Shown: positions 1-12,690, counted from the first letter of the stretch. The stretch is DNA of 64,000 nt from Heliocidaris erythrogramma (GCA_025617745.1 CM046858.1:34232598-34296597), one strand, 5' to 3'. The notes: a model not told the origin generated them from the sequence alone. Numbers and translations are program-made.

Positions 1-2200
1 TTGGTGTCATTTGATAGAAGAGATCCTAAACTATCGACAGGTATGAACATTTCCTTTAAATGCTTTGAAACATTTATTTGGTGAGACTTTTTCCAACCAA
101 ATTTTTTTTTTTCTGCGACGCACTGTAGAACGGAGATTCATAATACATTTATTCATGAACAACCTAGTGGTAGAACCAAGCACCACCCCCGTCCACAACT
201 TTCAACAGTTAATATCAATATTATCCCCAAATGAGAGCTGCATGATACATGCAAAATGACCCGTTTCACTTTAAAACGTTTCCTGTATGTCTTGTTCATG
301 TTTTACCGACATTATGCTGCATCATAATATTTCCTGTATTGCTCTGCTGTCATCCTCTGCTGTTAGCCAAGCCAGTGAAAATTGATTTATTTCGTCGCAG
401 TACATTTATGTATTGTCCTCTAAAACGCCTCAACAATCCTATATAGAAGCAATCAAATATGGAAATAGGTTTATATTTATTTACTTATTAATTATTGAAA
501 CATATTTATTGAGGATGAAACATGACCAGCAAAAGCTATTTTACCTCATGGCACTGGTTAAGGGACATTATAGAGCATTAAAAACTTTTTTGAATACAAC
601 AGAAAATACAAAATATCATATAGCACATTACAATAATGCATCACATTTACTGTAGCGTATTAACATGAAAACAAAACTATGATATGATAAAGAAAAGTAA
701 GAGGATGAGGATGAGACAAAAGTGACAAGGTTGGAAGAGAGAGAGAGAGAGAGAGAAGAAAGAACTAATAATAAACACAAATAGGACAATATGCGAATTA
801 GCGTGCGCCCTATTAAAATTTGATTATTGCTTTGTGGAGTTGCTAAAGTGTATTTGCCCTACAAGTATACATGTGTCTTGAGGCTCGCGAAACATGGATG
901 ATAAATGTTTATCTGTAAGAAATTTCATATAAGCAGCATGCGGATCCAAGATTTTATAAAAATGGGGGTCTAACAGGCTTGAGTATATCTTGGTGGAGGC
1001 AGGGGTGGGGCGGTTTCCCCCCGTCATTGTGTGACCACTTTTCCAGGGAATAAATCAAATCAAATCAAATCAAATCCAATCAATTTATTGAACTAAAAAT
1101 CCATATTTGTTTATTATCATCAAGACAAAGGAAGATTCAATATAGGATATAGATGATCAAAGCAGAATATTAATCATGAAAAATAACAAAGCAACCCAAC
1201 CCACCCCCAAACAACTACAAACAAACAAACAAATAAAAACAACCCTGAACAACAACACAAGAAGAGGCAAGGACAATGTTATAATAAGGAGGATACGATA
1301 TATATGTCGGTCTCTGCCAAACTCTTCTATAATTTACCAATTTTGATAGTGTATTATTTCTTTTTCTGTCACACTATATATTACTGAATGATGGAGTTGA
1401 CACAAATCTTGCTGATGTCATAGTCGCTACTCTGCATTATATATTTAATCATGTCTAGTTCGCTCATATCTTTAAATGATATTATGGTTATGAAATAATT
1501 TATCTCTTTGTTCTTTGTATGATGGACATCGCATAATAGAATGAAATTCAGTTTCTTAGTCCGACTTAGTCCGATTAGCAGGTGGGATATTATCGTTTAT
1601 TAACTTCTAAATGTTGGGGCGTCCCTGTTCAATCATTAATTTACTATTGCTTATTCGTATTCAGAGGTTTTAATATGTGACTTGTTTATATTTATTAATA
1701 AGCATTCTTCTAGTTTTTACGTATATTTCAGGTCCTCATAAGTTTGCTACAATATACGTCACGTCACTGTTTTCGTCGATAATTCTCTGCCAATTTCTTA
1801 TATATCTTTCGTGCAATTTCAAATCTTTTGCTCATATTATGGGCCCTACCGATAAAAGGGGGAGGGAGGTGTGGGATGAAAAAGAATCTCTCGTCATACA
1901 ACTCCCCCCTTTTTTTTCAGCAAGGGGCCGGGCGACACCCCCCCCCCCCTATGTCTACTCCTTTAAATTATTATTCTTGTCAATGAATGGAAGCTTACTT
2001 TTTCGCAAATAGATCAGTTGCAGTTGCGATACCATGGAGGGGATGCGGTGGGGAAGGGCGGGGGGGGAAGGGGGGGGGGGGGGTGAGTGACTCTCAATCA
2101 GAGCACTTTTCTGATCCCCCGCTCGATAATTGCATATATATCAAACTTAAGAAAAAAAGCTCCGAGAGGAATACTGGAAAATTGAGAGGGGATGCTTAAA
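1..2200 (+). repeat. Dispersed repeat family, copy A
   Basis: This stretch is repeated in the same orientation about 9.17 kb downstream (copy C, 9172-11720), starting with the shared words GGTGTCATTTGATAGAAG and running through a GA microsatellite (about 736-755), an AAATC-type short tandem (1050-1075), a poly-C/poly-G zone (about 1940-2085) and a shared 3' end. It contains no gene. The longest frames are simple by-products of the low-complexity stretches. The AAATC tandem preceded by a G-rich strand resembles the 3' tail of a non-LTR element, so the family may itself be a composite of retroposon and MITE pieces. Left end is cut by the window edge. Confidence 0.75.
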
Positions 2201-2996
2201 GTACTTATTATTGCATAGATGGCATGCATAAATTAAACAAGGTTATCAAAATTCAACGCTTGGAAACATTTGAAGTAATGATTATTATCAATTATAAAAC
2301 GGTAAATACAGCCCCCGACTAGCACCTGAAGAGCACCTCGAACGCTGCTGAGATGTGTGACGTCACACCAGGGACCAGTCCTGTCTAAGCAGACGATGTC
2401 CCATAACATCTTACATATTTTCAGTGCCTGTTTTGTCATCTCCTCTTCACTTATTATATTTCTCTTACTTGACTAGCGTCAGTCTGAATGTTAGTCTGTT
2501 GCCTCACTCTTAACATCCTCTACGGTATTATTTTGATGAAAAATGCAGCGTTAAAAAAATAAAGGAATCAGTCACTTGTAAACAAAATAAGACGCCATTG
2601 TATTTTCAGCTACTTGCACCGGGGCATGTTCGGCGTTTCAAGAGGGAACGAATACCATCTGTGCTATTATTCGGAGGGCTTTTCAATTTGAAAGTGGGGT
2701 TTATTTCATTGATCATTGACCCTTATCCTGTGTATTTACAATCATTCATTCGTTATAGGACGTCGTCTGCTTAAGCAGGATCGGTCCTTGGTATGACAAC
2801 ATCAAAACATCGCTATATTTCTGGCGAATCCTTGGATATTCCAAATGCTGAGAAGAGCTTTTATTTATGTTGTTTTTTATAATCATCAGATACGCAGTTG
2901 ACATAAAGCTTATATGATTTGCCATCTGTAAGCTTCCCAGTTTCTAGTCATACATTATTTGCCATATTTGTGATTTTCTTTGAATAGCTACTTTAA
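2201..2996. other. No gene seen; interspersed unique-looking DNA
   Basis: AT-rich DNA without a convincing reading frame, splice pattern or terminal repeat. The words GTCTAAGCAGACGATGTC (about 2384) and a related inverted form near 2760-2790 suggest another decayed inverted-repeat element, but the arms are too degraded to delimit. Confidence 0.5.
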
Positions 2997-3330
2997 TGTA
3001 ACGGCACAGTCCGGCGAGGAGGCCGGTGACCGGCTACCACCTCGCCTATGCGCGTTGCAATGGAAGACGACAGAAGGATTACAGCACACAAAAACTGTAT
3101 GAGTTGTGAAGTAGAGTTTATTAATATTAACAAAACATAATTTAGCCAAGTTGAAGAATCAATACAAATCGTCCTATATCTCTGAGCTGGGCGACCGACA
3201 ATCGACAAAAAGTTAAAGTTGCACGGTTAAGTATGAAACTAACAGAGACTGACCGAAAACTTGCATTTTGTCCAAAACTCCTTTTCCTTTTATATATCCC
3301 CCCAAATACCGCATGGCGGACCTCTAAAGG
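2997..3330 (-). mobile_element. Fossil LTR (probable solo LTR), minus strand
   Basis: Read on the minus strand, the segment has the order expected of a retrotransposon LTR: a TATATAAAAGG promoter box (about 3287-3297), a polyadenylation signal AATAAA (about 3117-3122), and an end in CCGTTACA at 2997. No coding region of an LTR element lies beside it, so it is best read as a lone LTR fossil. The upstream (U3) limit is not clear and could extend to about 3600. Family is probably Ty3/gypsy-like, but this is inference from layout only. Confidence 0.45.
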
Positions 3331-4004
3331 GCGTGTTAAATAGGACTTAATTTACCGCGAATTTGACTTTCCAAGTTGAGTTCTCCGACCTGCCATTGTT
3401 CTCTTCGCACTTGCGCAGCTTTCTCTTCTGCCCTCTCTCGTCATTTCACTCTTTCTACGTCTTTCGTACCTCACGCTCTTCTCGTCGCTCACTTATTTCT
3501 TTCACCTGTTCTCTCATACCTTTCTTACACACACACTTTCTCTCTCTCTCTCTCGCCGTGTCTCTCACCTGTCCCCTTTCTCTCGCTCTTCCAAAAACTC
3601 TGAAGCACGCAAGCAAGCCGGAAAACAGCAACCCCGAAATAAATACCTCAAAAAGAAACAATCAATTTCAGCTGGACCGTCTGCAATTTTTAATTCAGTA
3701 CAAATTATTCATTTCCCAACAACCAATCGCCATCCTATAATCCCGTGCATTAACATTAGTAAATCCCAGACAGCCTCAAACCACCCAGCAACAGCTCTGC
3801 CCAGTAACAAATTCCACCATGCTACTATTTATAACCTAACCAAATATCCGAGAAATTTACCAATGTTTGCCTTATCACCCATCCACATACCAGAACGCCA
3901 GCCTGACCCAGAAACACTGGCAACTAAAATGTACTAACTTAAGAATGTGGATAGTGCAAGAAGGCAAACGAACTTTCCATCAAAACAAAAACAAATTTCA
4001 ATTT
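3331..4004. other. No gene seen; CT-rich tract
   Basis: A pyrimidine-rich stretch (about 3410-3600, with a CT microsatellite near 3540-3560) produces overlapping open frames on both strands, but these have low-complexity composition and no recognisable domain. The rest is AT-rich with no repeat that I could match elsewhere. Confidence 0.5.
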
Positions 4005-4200
4005 CTGTACCGCTATAACTATATATTTCTTTTCTTTCTGTCTGTCTTTTCTGCCATGACCGTGCGTGCTGGTTGTGCCAATTGGAAAGAGAAGAGGGAG
4101 AAATATATCCCCGGTCTTCCGTCTTTGTTTTTTCCCAATCGGCCCTTGGGAACGATATTTTTAGTGGGGGCGCTGTGAGCAGAATTTCTCACCTACAAAA
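4005..4200 (+). repeat. Fragment of the copy A/C repeat family
   Basis: The words GCCATGACCGTGCGTGCTGG and CCGGTCTTC, with the AGAGAAGAGGGAGAAATATA block between them, recur at about 8315-8400, 11820-11915 and 12880-12950. In copy C this block follows directly on the part shared with 1-2200, so here it may be the displaced 3' part of copy A, separated from it by about 1.8 kb that includes the fossil LTR. Confidence 0.6.
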
Positions 4201-6013
4201 CGCAATTTCTTATGCAACTTAGCCAGGGAAATTTGCAAGGGGTACAGTTGTAGAGATCCGAATTTTGAACATTGATAAATTGTTTTCTATTCATTTCCTG
4301 CTCAAATGGGCCGTAACATTAATTAAATATTCGAAGAATTTGGGAACATTTCTTTGAAGTGTTGAAGTGTTCCATTTTACACAAAAGGAAGATGAAACCT
4401 ACCTAGCGTGCAAAGCAACGAGAATTGTTTATCAATCATGAGCGAAATAACGAGATTATACGGGCGAAGCAAAGCGACCCTTCAAGTGTGGCCCGAGGTA
4501 CGTGCGCTCCTGTACCCCGTAGTTGATAATTATTACACATTTTTTTTCGCTAAGTCCTTTAAAAAGCCAAAATTTCGGCGGGTGAGGGGGGGGGGGGGGG
4601 GGGGGGGGGGTGCAGACCCTGAAATTAAGGTTGCCTGCAAAGATAACATGGCTTTTGTTGTAGGTCATTCTGAAAACCAATTGGCACGACTGAAGTCAAC
4701 TTTCATTCTCCCTGATTTTGTAAAACAAAATCACCAATTTCAATTAAAAAAAAAAGAAATACATAAGATCTTTTTTTCTTTCATTTTGGTTGCTATAAAA
4801 CTCATCCAAGTAAATTTTGTACAGGAACATCAATAAGGCTCGGCTATAAATCGATTTAAATCAAATGCATCCGACTCTTTTTATTAAACCTTGCAATACA
4901 CACAATTTGCATTATTGTAGTTACATGTACGTAGAAAAATATGGAAGGAAATCCGTTCATAACCATGATCACGTTACGTAATGTGTTGCCCTAATGGCAG
5001 AGGCTTTGCTAGAGCGGGTGTGGGGGTGTCACACCCCACTAAAAAATGCTGTCAGCAAATGCGCCACCTCTGTCGGTAAAAAAGAGGGGTAAAAAGGACG
5101 AGGGAAGAAAAAGAAGAAAAAGAAGAGGAGAAAAGAGAAAGGAGAAGGAAAGAAAATAGAGGAAATGAACAGAAAACAAAATCAGAAAGAAAAGAAGGAC
5201 AGGAAAAGGGAAGGAAAGAATAAAAACTGGTCATTATTGGATTCGCTCGCTCGCAAAAACACTGGAGAATTAATATTAGGACAAAAGGCGTGTCTCTCCG
5301 GCAATGGGCTGCAGCCCCCCCCCCCCAGGATTTTCAAAGTTCTGATATTAGGGCAACCACAACTTCACATTCAGGCAGCGAGGTGCCAGAATATCCACAT
5401 ATCTGGGCAGCGAGGGTTCCCGGATAATTATGTAACTTCTGTATGTAAATTCAGTACATTTTCACTAAGAGAAGTTAAATAAATACATATTGAAAATTGA
5501 TATTCAGGCAAAAAGCGTCAGCCCCTCCTTTTTGGGGGAAGATGTGCCCGTATGATCGAGATCTCTACATCTGACATTTTCTTTTGTTATTATGAGGATG
5601 CAGGATTTTTGTTGACAAATGTGAGTTTCAGACCCTAACAATATGTCGGAAAATTTGGGTGTAAGATCCCCCCCCCCCCCCTCTGTTTACAATTTTCTTG
5701 CGACGCCCCTGCCTAATTGTTTTGTGCGAGAGTGCGAATCATGGTTGTTGTCTTGTTTAGGTTCCAAACTTTAAAGGCTTTTTCTATATTAGTGCTCTCG
5801 ACCAAATGAAATTCCCCTAGTCCCCACCCTTTTTCCATAGTAACACGATACTGCCAGGCAGCGAGGCGAAACAAATTCTGAATTTTGAACCTAAAATTGT
5901 CAGTATTGTCCGCGATAACACCATATCAACAGTCCTAGAAGTAATGAAATATGGAAATAAGGTTAGAAGTCATTTACAAGGAATAATTACTAATTATGAC
6001 TAGGAATAATTGC
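4201..6013. other. No gene seen; G/C homopolymers and purine tract
   Basis: Contains a 25-base poly-G run (4586-4610), a purine-rich tract (about 5090-5230), and poly-C runs near 5320 and 5672. Phrases such as GGCTTTGCTAGAGCGGGTG and GCGACGCCCCTGCC look like ends of decayed hAT-type MITEs. No gene is supported. Confidence 0.5.
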
Positions 6014-6598
6014 TTTAATATTCCCTTCTCAAGTTTTTACTCGCCTAGAAATAGTTGTTCCATTCTAGGAAGGAGTTGGGATGGCTTTCTATCCCCAACT
6101 CCTCTTCGGAGCATTCTGTACTCTATGCTCTACCAAGGAGTTACCAAGGAGTTATCACAGCTCCTTGGCTCTATACGCTGCTCAGACGCACTAATGCGCG
6201 CATGAGACTTTTCTTGAGAGTTCGTTCCTTTTCCGGAGGGCTGATAAAGATGTCGCGACTTCCTGTGGAAGAGCGGTAATCACCCACGCATATTTTGTAG
6301 CCTCTGTCGTGATGGGTCGCGTATATAGCAAACTGCGCTTCAGCTTGCGCAAACCAGACTAAGGGGTCTGACTTCCAAAGCTTCCTAGCGTTCATGACGT
6401 TAGCTGTGCTCCCCGTACCGGGCTCGGAAGCGGTCCCGCTTTGTCATAATGTAATATAATGCGTATATTCAATAACAAATATAGTTTAAGAATTCAATAA
6501 TTCTGCATAATAATTATTAAATCTCCCTCAGTAAGATCATGTAGGCCTTTGATCCCATCAGACTCTTTGATCAATCACATGAGCCTCTTATCATTCAC
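6014..6598 (+). repeat. 580-bp tandem unit, copy 1
   Basis: Starts TTTAATATTC and ends near CTTATCATTCAC. The second copy (7248-7833) matches over its length, including a palindromic stretch AGGAGTTGGGATGG / TCCCCAACTCCT (about 6070-6105), the CAAGGAGTTACCAAGGAG duplication, and the block GTACCGGGCTCGG. Without the MITE between them, the two copies would sit head to tail. Function unknown; no coding potential seen. Confidence 0.75.
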
Positions 6599-6603
6599 TT
6601 TAA

Positions 6604-7248
6604 AGGACAATTAACCCCACGTGATATTCTAGATGCACCTATTGTCTGCTACGTCTTTCCATGGAGGCTGCCATTTTGTGCATGACACGGATCATTAGGT
6701 ACCATATGCATTGATAATAGCCTACCTTTACAACAGATACGTCGCTTTGTTCTGATTGTATTACGATTGTTATTGGCCATGGGCCTAGATAATTGACGAC
6801 CCATGAGTTCTAATAGCCATCCTGTAAAGCAGATTCCTCGCTTTGTTTTGGTATTGTTACGATTGTCTCCGTCCTTGACGTCATTCTCCGTCCTTGACGT
6901 ATATTTTTTATGAAGTATATTTTTTATGAACAAATTAAGACCTTTTAAAAAATATATAAAACTAACTTACATTTCAGAATATGTGACTTTATCTAATATA
7001 TATTTGTCCTCTAAAAATCAATTACAAGTTAACGATGAAGGAAATTTTACTTGGGATGAAAAATATGTTCGTGTACACATAAAGTAATGGCAGCCCCCTT
7101 ATTATTGCTAGCAGACGATAACTTGGCTGGAAAATAGTGATTTATATCTATATCCTGTGTTTTTTACATGAAATTGCATGTATCAAATAAGAGGCATATA
7201 CTACACCATTCAAAATAAGCTAATTCATACGCTGAGGTTAATTTCCCT
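6604..7248. mobile_element. TTAA-flanked MITE (piggyBac-type target)
   Basis: Inverted ends AGGACAATTAACCCCA (left) and the complement of AGGGAAATTAACCTCA (right), flanked on both sides by TTAA (6600-6603 and 7249-7252). TTAA duplication is the signature of piggyBac-superfamily insertion. There is no transposase, so it is non-autonomous. Inside, two diverged copies of a roughly 110-bp block (around 6725-6775 and 6825-6870, each with CGCTTTGTT and TTACGATTGT) are arranged in tandem. Confidence 0.6.
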
Positions 7249-7833
7249 TTAATATTCACTTCTCAAGTTTTTACTCGCCTAGAAATAGTTGTTCCATTCT
7301 AGGAAGGAGTTGGGATGGCTTTCTATCCCCAACTCCTCTTCGGAGCATTCTGTACTCTATGCTCTACCAAGGAGTTACCAAGGAGTTATCACAGCTCCTT
7401 GGCGCTATACGCTGCTCAGACGCACTAATGCTCAGACGAACTAAAGACTTTTCTTGAGAGTATGTTCCTTCTCCGGAGGGCTGATCAAGATGTCGCGACT
7501 TCCTGTGGAAGAGCGGCAATCACCTACGCATATTGTTGTGATGGTTCGCGTATATAACAAACTGCGCTTCAGCTTGCGCAAACCAGACTAAGGGGTCTGG
7601 CTCTGACTCCAAAAAAGCGGAAGTTTCATAGCAACCGCGCTCAACGTAATCTGCGCTCCCGTACCGGGCTCGGACGCGGCGCTTTGTCATAATGTAATTT
7701 AATGCGTATATTCAATAACAAATATAGTTCAACAATTCAATAATTCTGCATATATTAAATCTCCCTCAGTAAGATCATGTAGGCTTTTGATCTTATCAGA
7801 CTCTTTGATCAATCACATGAGCCTCTTATCACA
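7248..7833 (+). repeat. 580-bp tandem unit, copy 2
   Basis: Second copy of the unit at 6014-6598, same orientation, with small indels (for example an extra CTCAGACGAAC stretch). Followed directly by GCTGACGTCGG and an inverted pair GGTATC/GATACC (7848-7887), which begin the next repeat. Confidence 0.75.
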
Positions 7834-7839
7834 CTCGGC

Positions 7840-8420
7840 TGACGTCGGTATCTGAGCGCGTCGGGCTCACGTCGGCTCTGATACCCTCTTTTTTCCAGGG
7901 AATATGAATTCAGCAATCGCATCGACTCTTGACCATGGAACAATGCCATGTAAGTAAATGGGGGGGGGGGGGGGGGGGGGGGATGGTACCGGATGAAGAA
8001 AAACAATCTCTACATAGTTCCAAGCCTCTTCCTTTTCTTACCCTTTACGTTTTTCAACATGAGGCGGGACGGCCGTGGACCCCTCCCCTATCCAATGTTT
8101 TTCATTTCCTTCCTATGTCTACTACTTACTTCAATTCACATTCTTTTCAATGAATACGAGCTTCTTTTTTTGTAAATAGATGAGTTGTGATGGTACCGGG
8201 GGGGGGGGATGAGCGTCTCCTTGCCTCTCAATCACAGAATTTTTTGGCCTCAGGTCAATAGGAAAATTCGGGAGTGGTCGTGCTTAATTTGTTTGTTTTC
8301 TTTCGTACTTTTCCGGCAGTAATCGTGCGTATGGGTTTTGCTGGCTGTAGAGAGAAGAGGGAAGAAGTTATCCCTGGTCTTAAGGCTTTGATTTCCTTGT
8401 CAAAGATAGCTTAGGGTCTC
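7840..8420 (+). repeat. Dispersed repeat family, copy B (partial)
   Basis: Shares with copies A, C and D the blocks around the poly-G run (7960-7982), the CTATGTCTACTACTTAC and TTTTCAATGAATACGAGCTT words, and the AGAGAGAAGAGGGAAGAAG block. It is the most 3' part only; the front part seen in copies A and C is absent. Confidence 0.6.
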
Positions 8421-8667
8421 TCCTATACAACAGCACAACAAAATTGTACTATAGTTATTACGCTTGAGTGATCAAAAACCAAAATTCAGACTTTACAAGA
8501 ATTGGTATTTGTTCTGGCTAGTATCAACAAAGTTGAGAACCATTTGAAATTGACAGTTGAGAAAGTCTCCCCACTTAAATATTCCAAACCATTTTCAGAA
8601 AATCTTCATATCTGTTGATCACCAACATATCTCACAATATTTTACGCTTGATTAAAGCAAAGCAACT

Positions 8668-9134
8668 TTTGTGAAAGGGTGCAAAATCCATACTTTAAAT
8701 TATGTTTGTTAATGTTTTGACTGGTATCAGCAAAGTTGAGAGTCATGAAAACACTTAGAAATGTTATCTTCTGGTAACTGAAATACAATTTTATATTCTG
8801 ATAATGAAAAGACAATCATTGAAAGAACAGATTTTGTCCTGATATATCCCATCAGAGCTTTATGGTTGAGTGAGCAAGCCAGGTAAAAATAAAAGACAAA
8901 GAGTAACATTTTGAAGCACTCAACAAGTAGTGAATTGCTCACTCAAGCACAAGACGTTGATGGGATGTGTAAGGACATACCGAGAACAAAGCCTGATATT
9001 TCATGAATTGTCTTTTAATGATCAGAATATGGATATTTCTAAGCCTTTTCATGACTCTCAGCTTGGCTGATACCAGACGGAGCCAATATCAATTCGTGTC
9101 ATGTCTGGATTTTGCACCCTTTCACAAAATTGGC
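8668..9134. repeat. Fold-back element with about 200-bp arms
   Basis: Left arm (about 8668-8878) and right arm (about 8937-9134) are inverted copies: both carry GTGAAAGGGTGCAAAATCC, CTGGTATCAGC, TTGAGAGTCATGAAAA and GTTGAGTGAGCAA or close variants. A third, more diverged copy of the arm lies in direct orientation at about 8470-8550 (GGCTAGTATCAACAAAGTTG). No transposase. Type undetermined. Confidence 0.65.
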
Positions 9135-9169
9135 GTGTGCTCACTTATACGTAGAATATTGTTCCATAT

Positions 9170-12060
9170 TTTGGTGTCATTTGATAGAAGAGATCCTGAA
9201 CTATCGACAGGTATGAAAATTCCCTTTAAATGCTTTGAAACATTTATTTGGGGAGACATTTTCTCTAACAAAAATTAACCTTTTTATAATTCATTTATTC
9301 ATGAGCAACCTAGTGGTAGAACCAAGCACCCCCCCCCCCCCCCCCCCACAACTTCAACAGTTAATATCAATATTATCCCCCAATGAGAGCTGCACGATAC
9401 CTGTAGTCGGACCCAACTTCCGAAAACCGAGCACGAAAACGGCGTATGAATATAGAGCCCTCATCGTTCAGTGCGAGGCGGTGTGTACAAAAGGTATGGG
9501 GACAATCTTGCAAAGTCAACCTGCCAACGATAAATTCAAATATCTTTAAAATAATGCTGTGTGTCAATTACCTTCAAAATCCGTGAATGATTTGCCATAT
9601 GAAATGACTTTCAAATTACAAACATTTGAAAGAAATATATCCGCAACATTATATTTGAAAATTATATTATCAACAGCAGGTCAACATTGCAGGATTTTTC
9701 CCATGGCTTTTGTACACACTGTCTCGCAATGAACGACGAGGGCTCTATATTCATCTTGCTCTATACGCCGTTTTCGGAGTATAAACCTGCGCTGGGTTTT
9801 CCGAACTTGGGTCTGATTGACCTGTGTCACTAGACATAACGCCCTTGTGGCTCCCAGCAGACGTCTTATGTTTTGAAAGCTTTACGAAATTTCCTGTATG
9901 TCTTGTTCATGTTTTACCGACATTATGCTGCATCATAATATTTCCTATGTTGCTCTGATGTCATCCTCTGCTGTTAACCAAGCCAAATTAGTTATTCACC
10001 CAAAACTTAGTGAAAATAAATTTATTTCATCGCAGTATGGAAATAAGTTTATATTTATTGACTTATTAATTTATTGAAAAAAAATGTATTGAAGATGAAA
10101 CATGACCAGCAAAAGCTGTTTTACATCATGGCCCTAGTTAAGAGACATTATACAGCAATACAAAATCTTTTATTACAATAAAAAATACAAAATATCATAA
10201 TAGCACATCACAATAATGCATCAAATTTACTGGTAGCGTATTAACATGAAAACAAAAGTATGATATGATAAAGAAAAGTAAGAGGATGAGGACGGGAGAA
10301 AAGAGACAAGGTTGGAAGACAGAGAGAGAGAGAGAGAAGACAGAACTAATATGCGCATTAGCGTGCCCCCATCAAACTTTGATTATTGCTCTGTGGAGTT
10401 GCTAAAGTGTATTGGCCCAAAAAGTATACATGTGTCTTGAGGCTCGCGAAACATGGATGAAACATGGATGTTAAATGTTTATCTCTAAGTAATTTCATAT
10501 AAAGCAGCATGCGGATCCAAGATTATATAAAAGTGGGGGTCTCACAGGCTTGAGTGTATCTTGGTGGAGGCAGGGGGTGGGTCGGTTTTCCCTGTCATTG
10601 TGTAGCCACTATTTCCCGGGAATAAATCAAATCAAATTAAATCAAATCAATTTATTGAACTAAAATCTGTAATTTTGGATTATCATCAACATACAAATAC
10701 AAAGGAAGATTCAAAATAGGTTACAGAAGATCAAAGGGGAATATAAATCATTGAAAAATAACAAAGCAACCCAAGCTCCCCCAAACAACAACAACAAACA
10801 AACAAACAAACAAAAAACAACCCATGAACAACAACACAAGAAGAGGCAAGTACAAGTTTATGATAAGGAAGATACGATACCGTATGTAGGCCTCGATCTG
10901 CCAAACTCTTCCTATAATTTACCAATTTTAATCAAGTATTTCTTTTTCTGTCACTGTATATATTACTGATGGAGTTGACACAAACTTGCTTATGTACATA
11001 TCTCTACTCTGCATTATATATTTAAACTTGTTTAGTTCGTTGATATCTTTATATGAAGATACTATGGTATATAATGTTATGAAATAGTTTTTTTCTTTGT
11101 TCTTTGTATGATGGACATCGCATAATAAAATGAAATTCAGTTTCTAAGTCCGATTGGCAGGTGGGACATAAACATTTATTAACTTCTAAATTTTTGTGGC
11201 GTCCCTGTTTAAATCATTATTTTACTATTGCTTATTCTTATTCCTAGATAGTTTTTAATATGTGACTTGTCTCTATCTAATAAGTATTTTTCTAGGTTTA
11301 CGTAGGCCTATATTTCAGGTCCTTATATGTTTTGAGTTTGTTACAATATACGTCACTGTTTTCCTCGATAATTCTCTGCCAATGTCTTATATATATCTTT
11401 CTTGCAATTTTGAATCTTTTGCTCGGATATGGACATGCCGATGAAGGGGGGGGGGGGGGGGGTATAGGATGAAAAAGAAAATCTCGTTATAAAACCCTCC
11501 CCTTCCCTTTTTTTTCTTTCTCAACAAGGGGCCGGGCGACCTCCTTCCCGATGTGATGTTTTCCCTTCTCCCATGTCTACTCCTGTCAATTATTATTCTT
11601 GTCAATGAATGGAAGCTTACTTTTTTTGGGGGGGGGAGGGGGGATGAGTGTCTCTTGATTAGAGCACTTTTCTGATCCCGCTGGATAAATAAATATCAAA
11701 ATTTAAACAAAAGCTGCGAGAGGAATATTTGATTTATTGATTTATTTATTAATCTTTTTTTTTCGGGGGGGGGGGGGGTGCTTAATATTTTTTTCTTTCT
11801 TTCTTTCTTTCTTTTTTTTTGCCATGATCATGCTTGTTGTGGTAATTGGAAAGGGAAGAGGGAAAAATATATCCCCGGTCTTCAGTCTTCGTTTTTCCAA
11901 ATCCTTGGGTGGATGGTTGTAAACCGGGGGATCTTCTTTTCCCATCTTTTTTTCGACGGACCCTTTTTTCTCCTTTTCTCACAACATGCATGCCGACCAT
12001 TAGCGGAAAACAAAAGACATTATTTTTTTACTCCTAGAGGATGCAGACTAAACAGACATA
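9170..12060 (+). repeat. Dispersed repeat family, copy C
   Basis: Matches copy A (1-2200) through 11720, then continues through TCTTTCTTTC, poly-G (about 11766-11778) and the GCCATGATCATGCTTG block that appears at 4050 and 12880. A MITE is inserted at 9404-9819. Copy A lacks it, so the duplication is older than the insertion. Contains no gene. Confidence 0.75.
9404..9819. mobile_element. MITE with long inverted ends inside copy C
   Basis: About 100-bp imperfect inverted ends share GACCCAACTTCCGAAAACC, AACGGCGTAT, GAATATAGAGCCCTC and GTGTGTACAAAAG. The sequence ACCTG occurs immediately outside both ends (9399-9403, 9820-9824), a possible 5-bp target duplication. Copy A of the host repeat has no insertion here, which confirms the boundaries to within a few bases. 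No transposase. Confidence 0.7.
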
Positions 12061-12164
12061 TATAGGGCCCATTTTTGCAGGATTTAGGTCCATAATAATC
12101 GTTAGAAAGTGTTTAGTTTTCAATAATTGTGCTAATCTAGCTTTATCGATAATTATTTTAACAG

Positions 12165-12338
12165 ATTGAGACCTTTGACATTCAGGAAGTGAATCTCAGT
12201 GAACGCCCCTCAGCATCACGTGATCTCGCTGAGTTCATCTGTAAGATGTCTCATCTGAAGAAGCTGACGCTGCGCTATGGGGAATTGCTACACGATAATT
12301 TCTACTCATCATCATCATCGATGGCATCGTCTGCAAAG
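12165..12338 (+). CDS. LRR exon of an NLR-family gene (partial)
   Basis: A 174-base exon bounded by a polypyrimidine-poor AACAG acceptor (12161-12164) and an AAAG|GTACTG donor. It is open in phase 0 and encodes 58 residues with the pattern of echinoderm NLR leucine-rich repeats: LAEFICKMSHLKKLTLRYGE followed by LLHDNFYSS and ending MASSAK. The length is a multiple of three, so it can be repeated or skipped without changing frame, as expected for a modular LRR exon. Upstream NACHT and further LRR exons are not found nearby, where only repeats occur, and no downstream exon was recognised. It may be part of a gene with long repeat-filled introns or an orphaned exon. Intron phase would favour the plus strand gene continuing across the assembly gap. 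Recognition rests on the LRR motif, not on a search. Confidence 0.7.
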
Positions 12339-12690
12339 GTACTGATCAGGTCATATCTTTCTAGTATTCTAAAAATATCAACCTCAATATTTTGTTTTAG
12401 TTACAACGGAGGAGTAGTCACTAGTTATGGATATAAATAAGTTAATTCCACTGCCCATTTATCACTCCGCTAGGACGAGGCAGGTAAACAAAATTAACTT
12501 CTTTATGTCAACGAATATGTTTTGAGTGATGAAAACTTTTCCGTGCTAATTAATCAAATAGGAGTAATTTCAAGATGTTTCGAATGGCTCACATGTTTAA
12601 ATAAGGCTATCAGCTAAAGTTTGTTGGGTTCCATTTTCATTTAGCTTAATAAGGTTTCAGTCTCCATCTCAGTTCCCATCTAGAACACAG
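12339..12690 (+). repeat. Intron downstream of LRR exon, duplicated unit 1
   Basis: The intron start is repeated at 13135-13345 (shared ACAATGGAAGAGTAGTCACT-like block, CACCGCTTGGACAAGGCAGG-like block, and TTAACTT/TTAACCTT), and its later part (TAAGGCTATCAGCTAAAGTT, 12604) is repeated at 14685. This shows a tandem duplication of an exon-plus-intron unit. Confidence 0.65.

Noticed and set aside
3363-3740. 125-codon frame over the CT-rich tract
   Set aside because: Low-complexity composition, open on both strands, no domain.
6014-7833. Direct repeats of 580 bp with a spacer, read as a small LTR retroelement
   Set aside because: The spacer has its own inverted ends and TTAA flanks, and the repeats do not start TG or end CA. 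A tandem pair split by a MITE explains everything.
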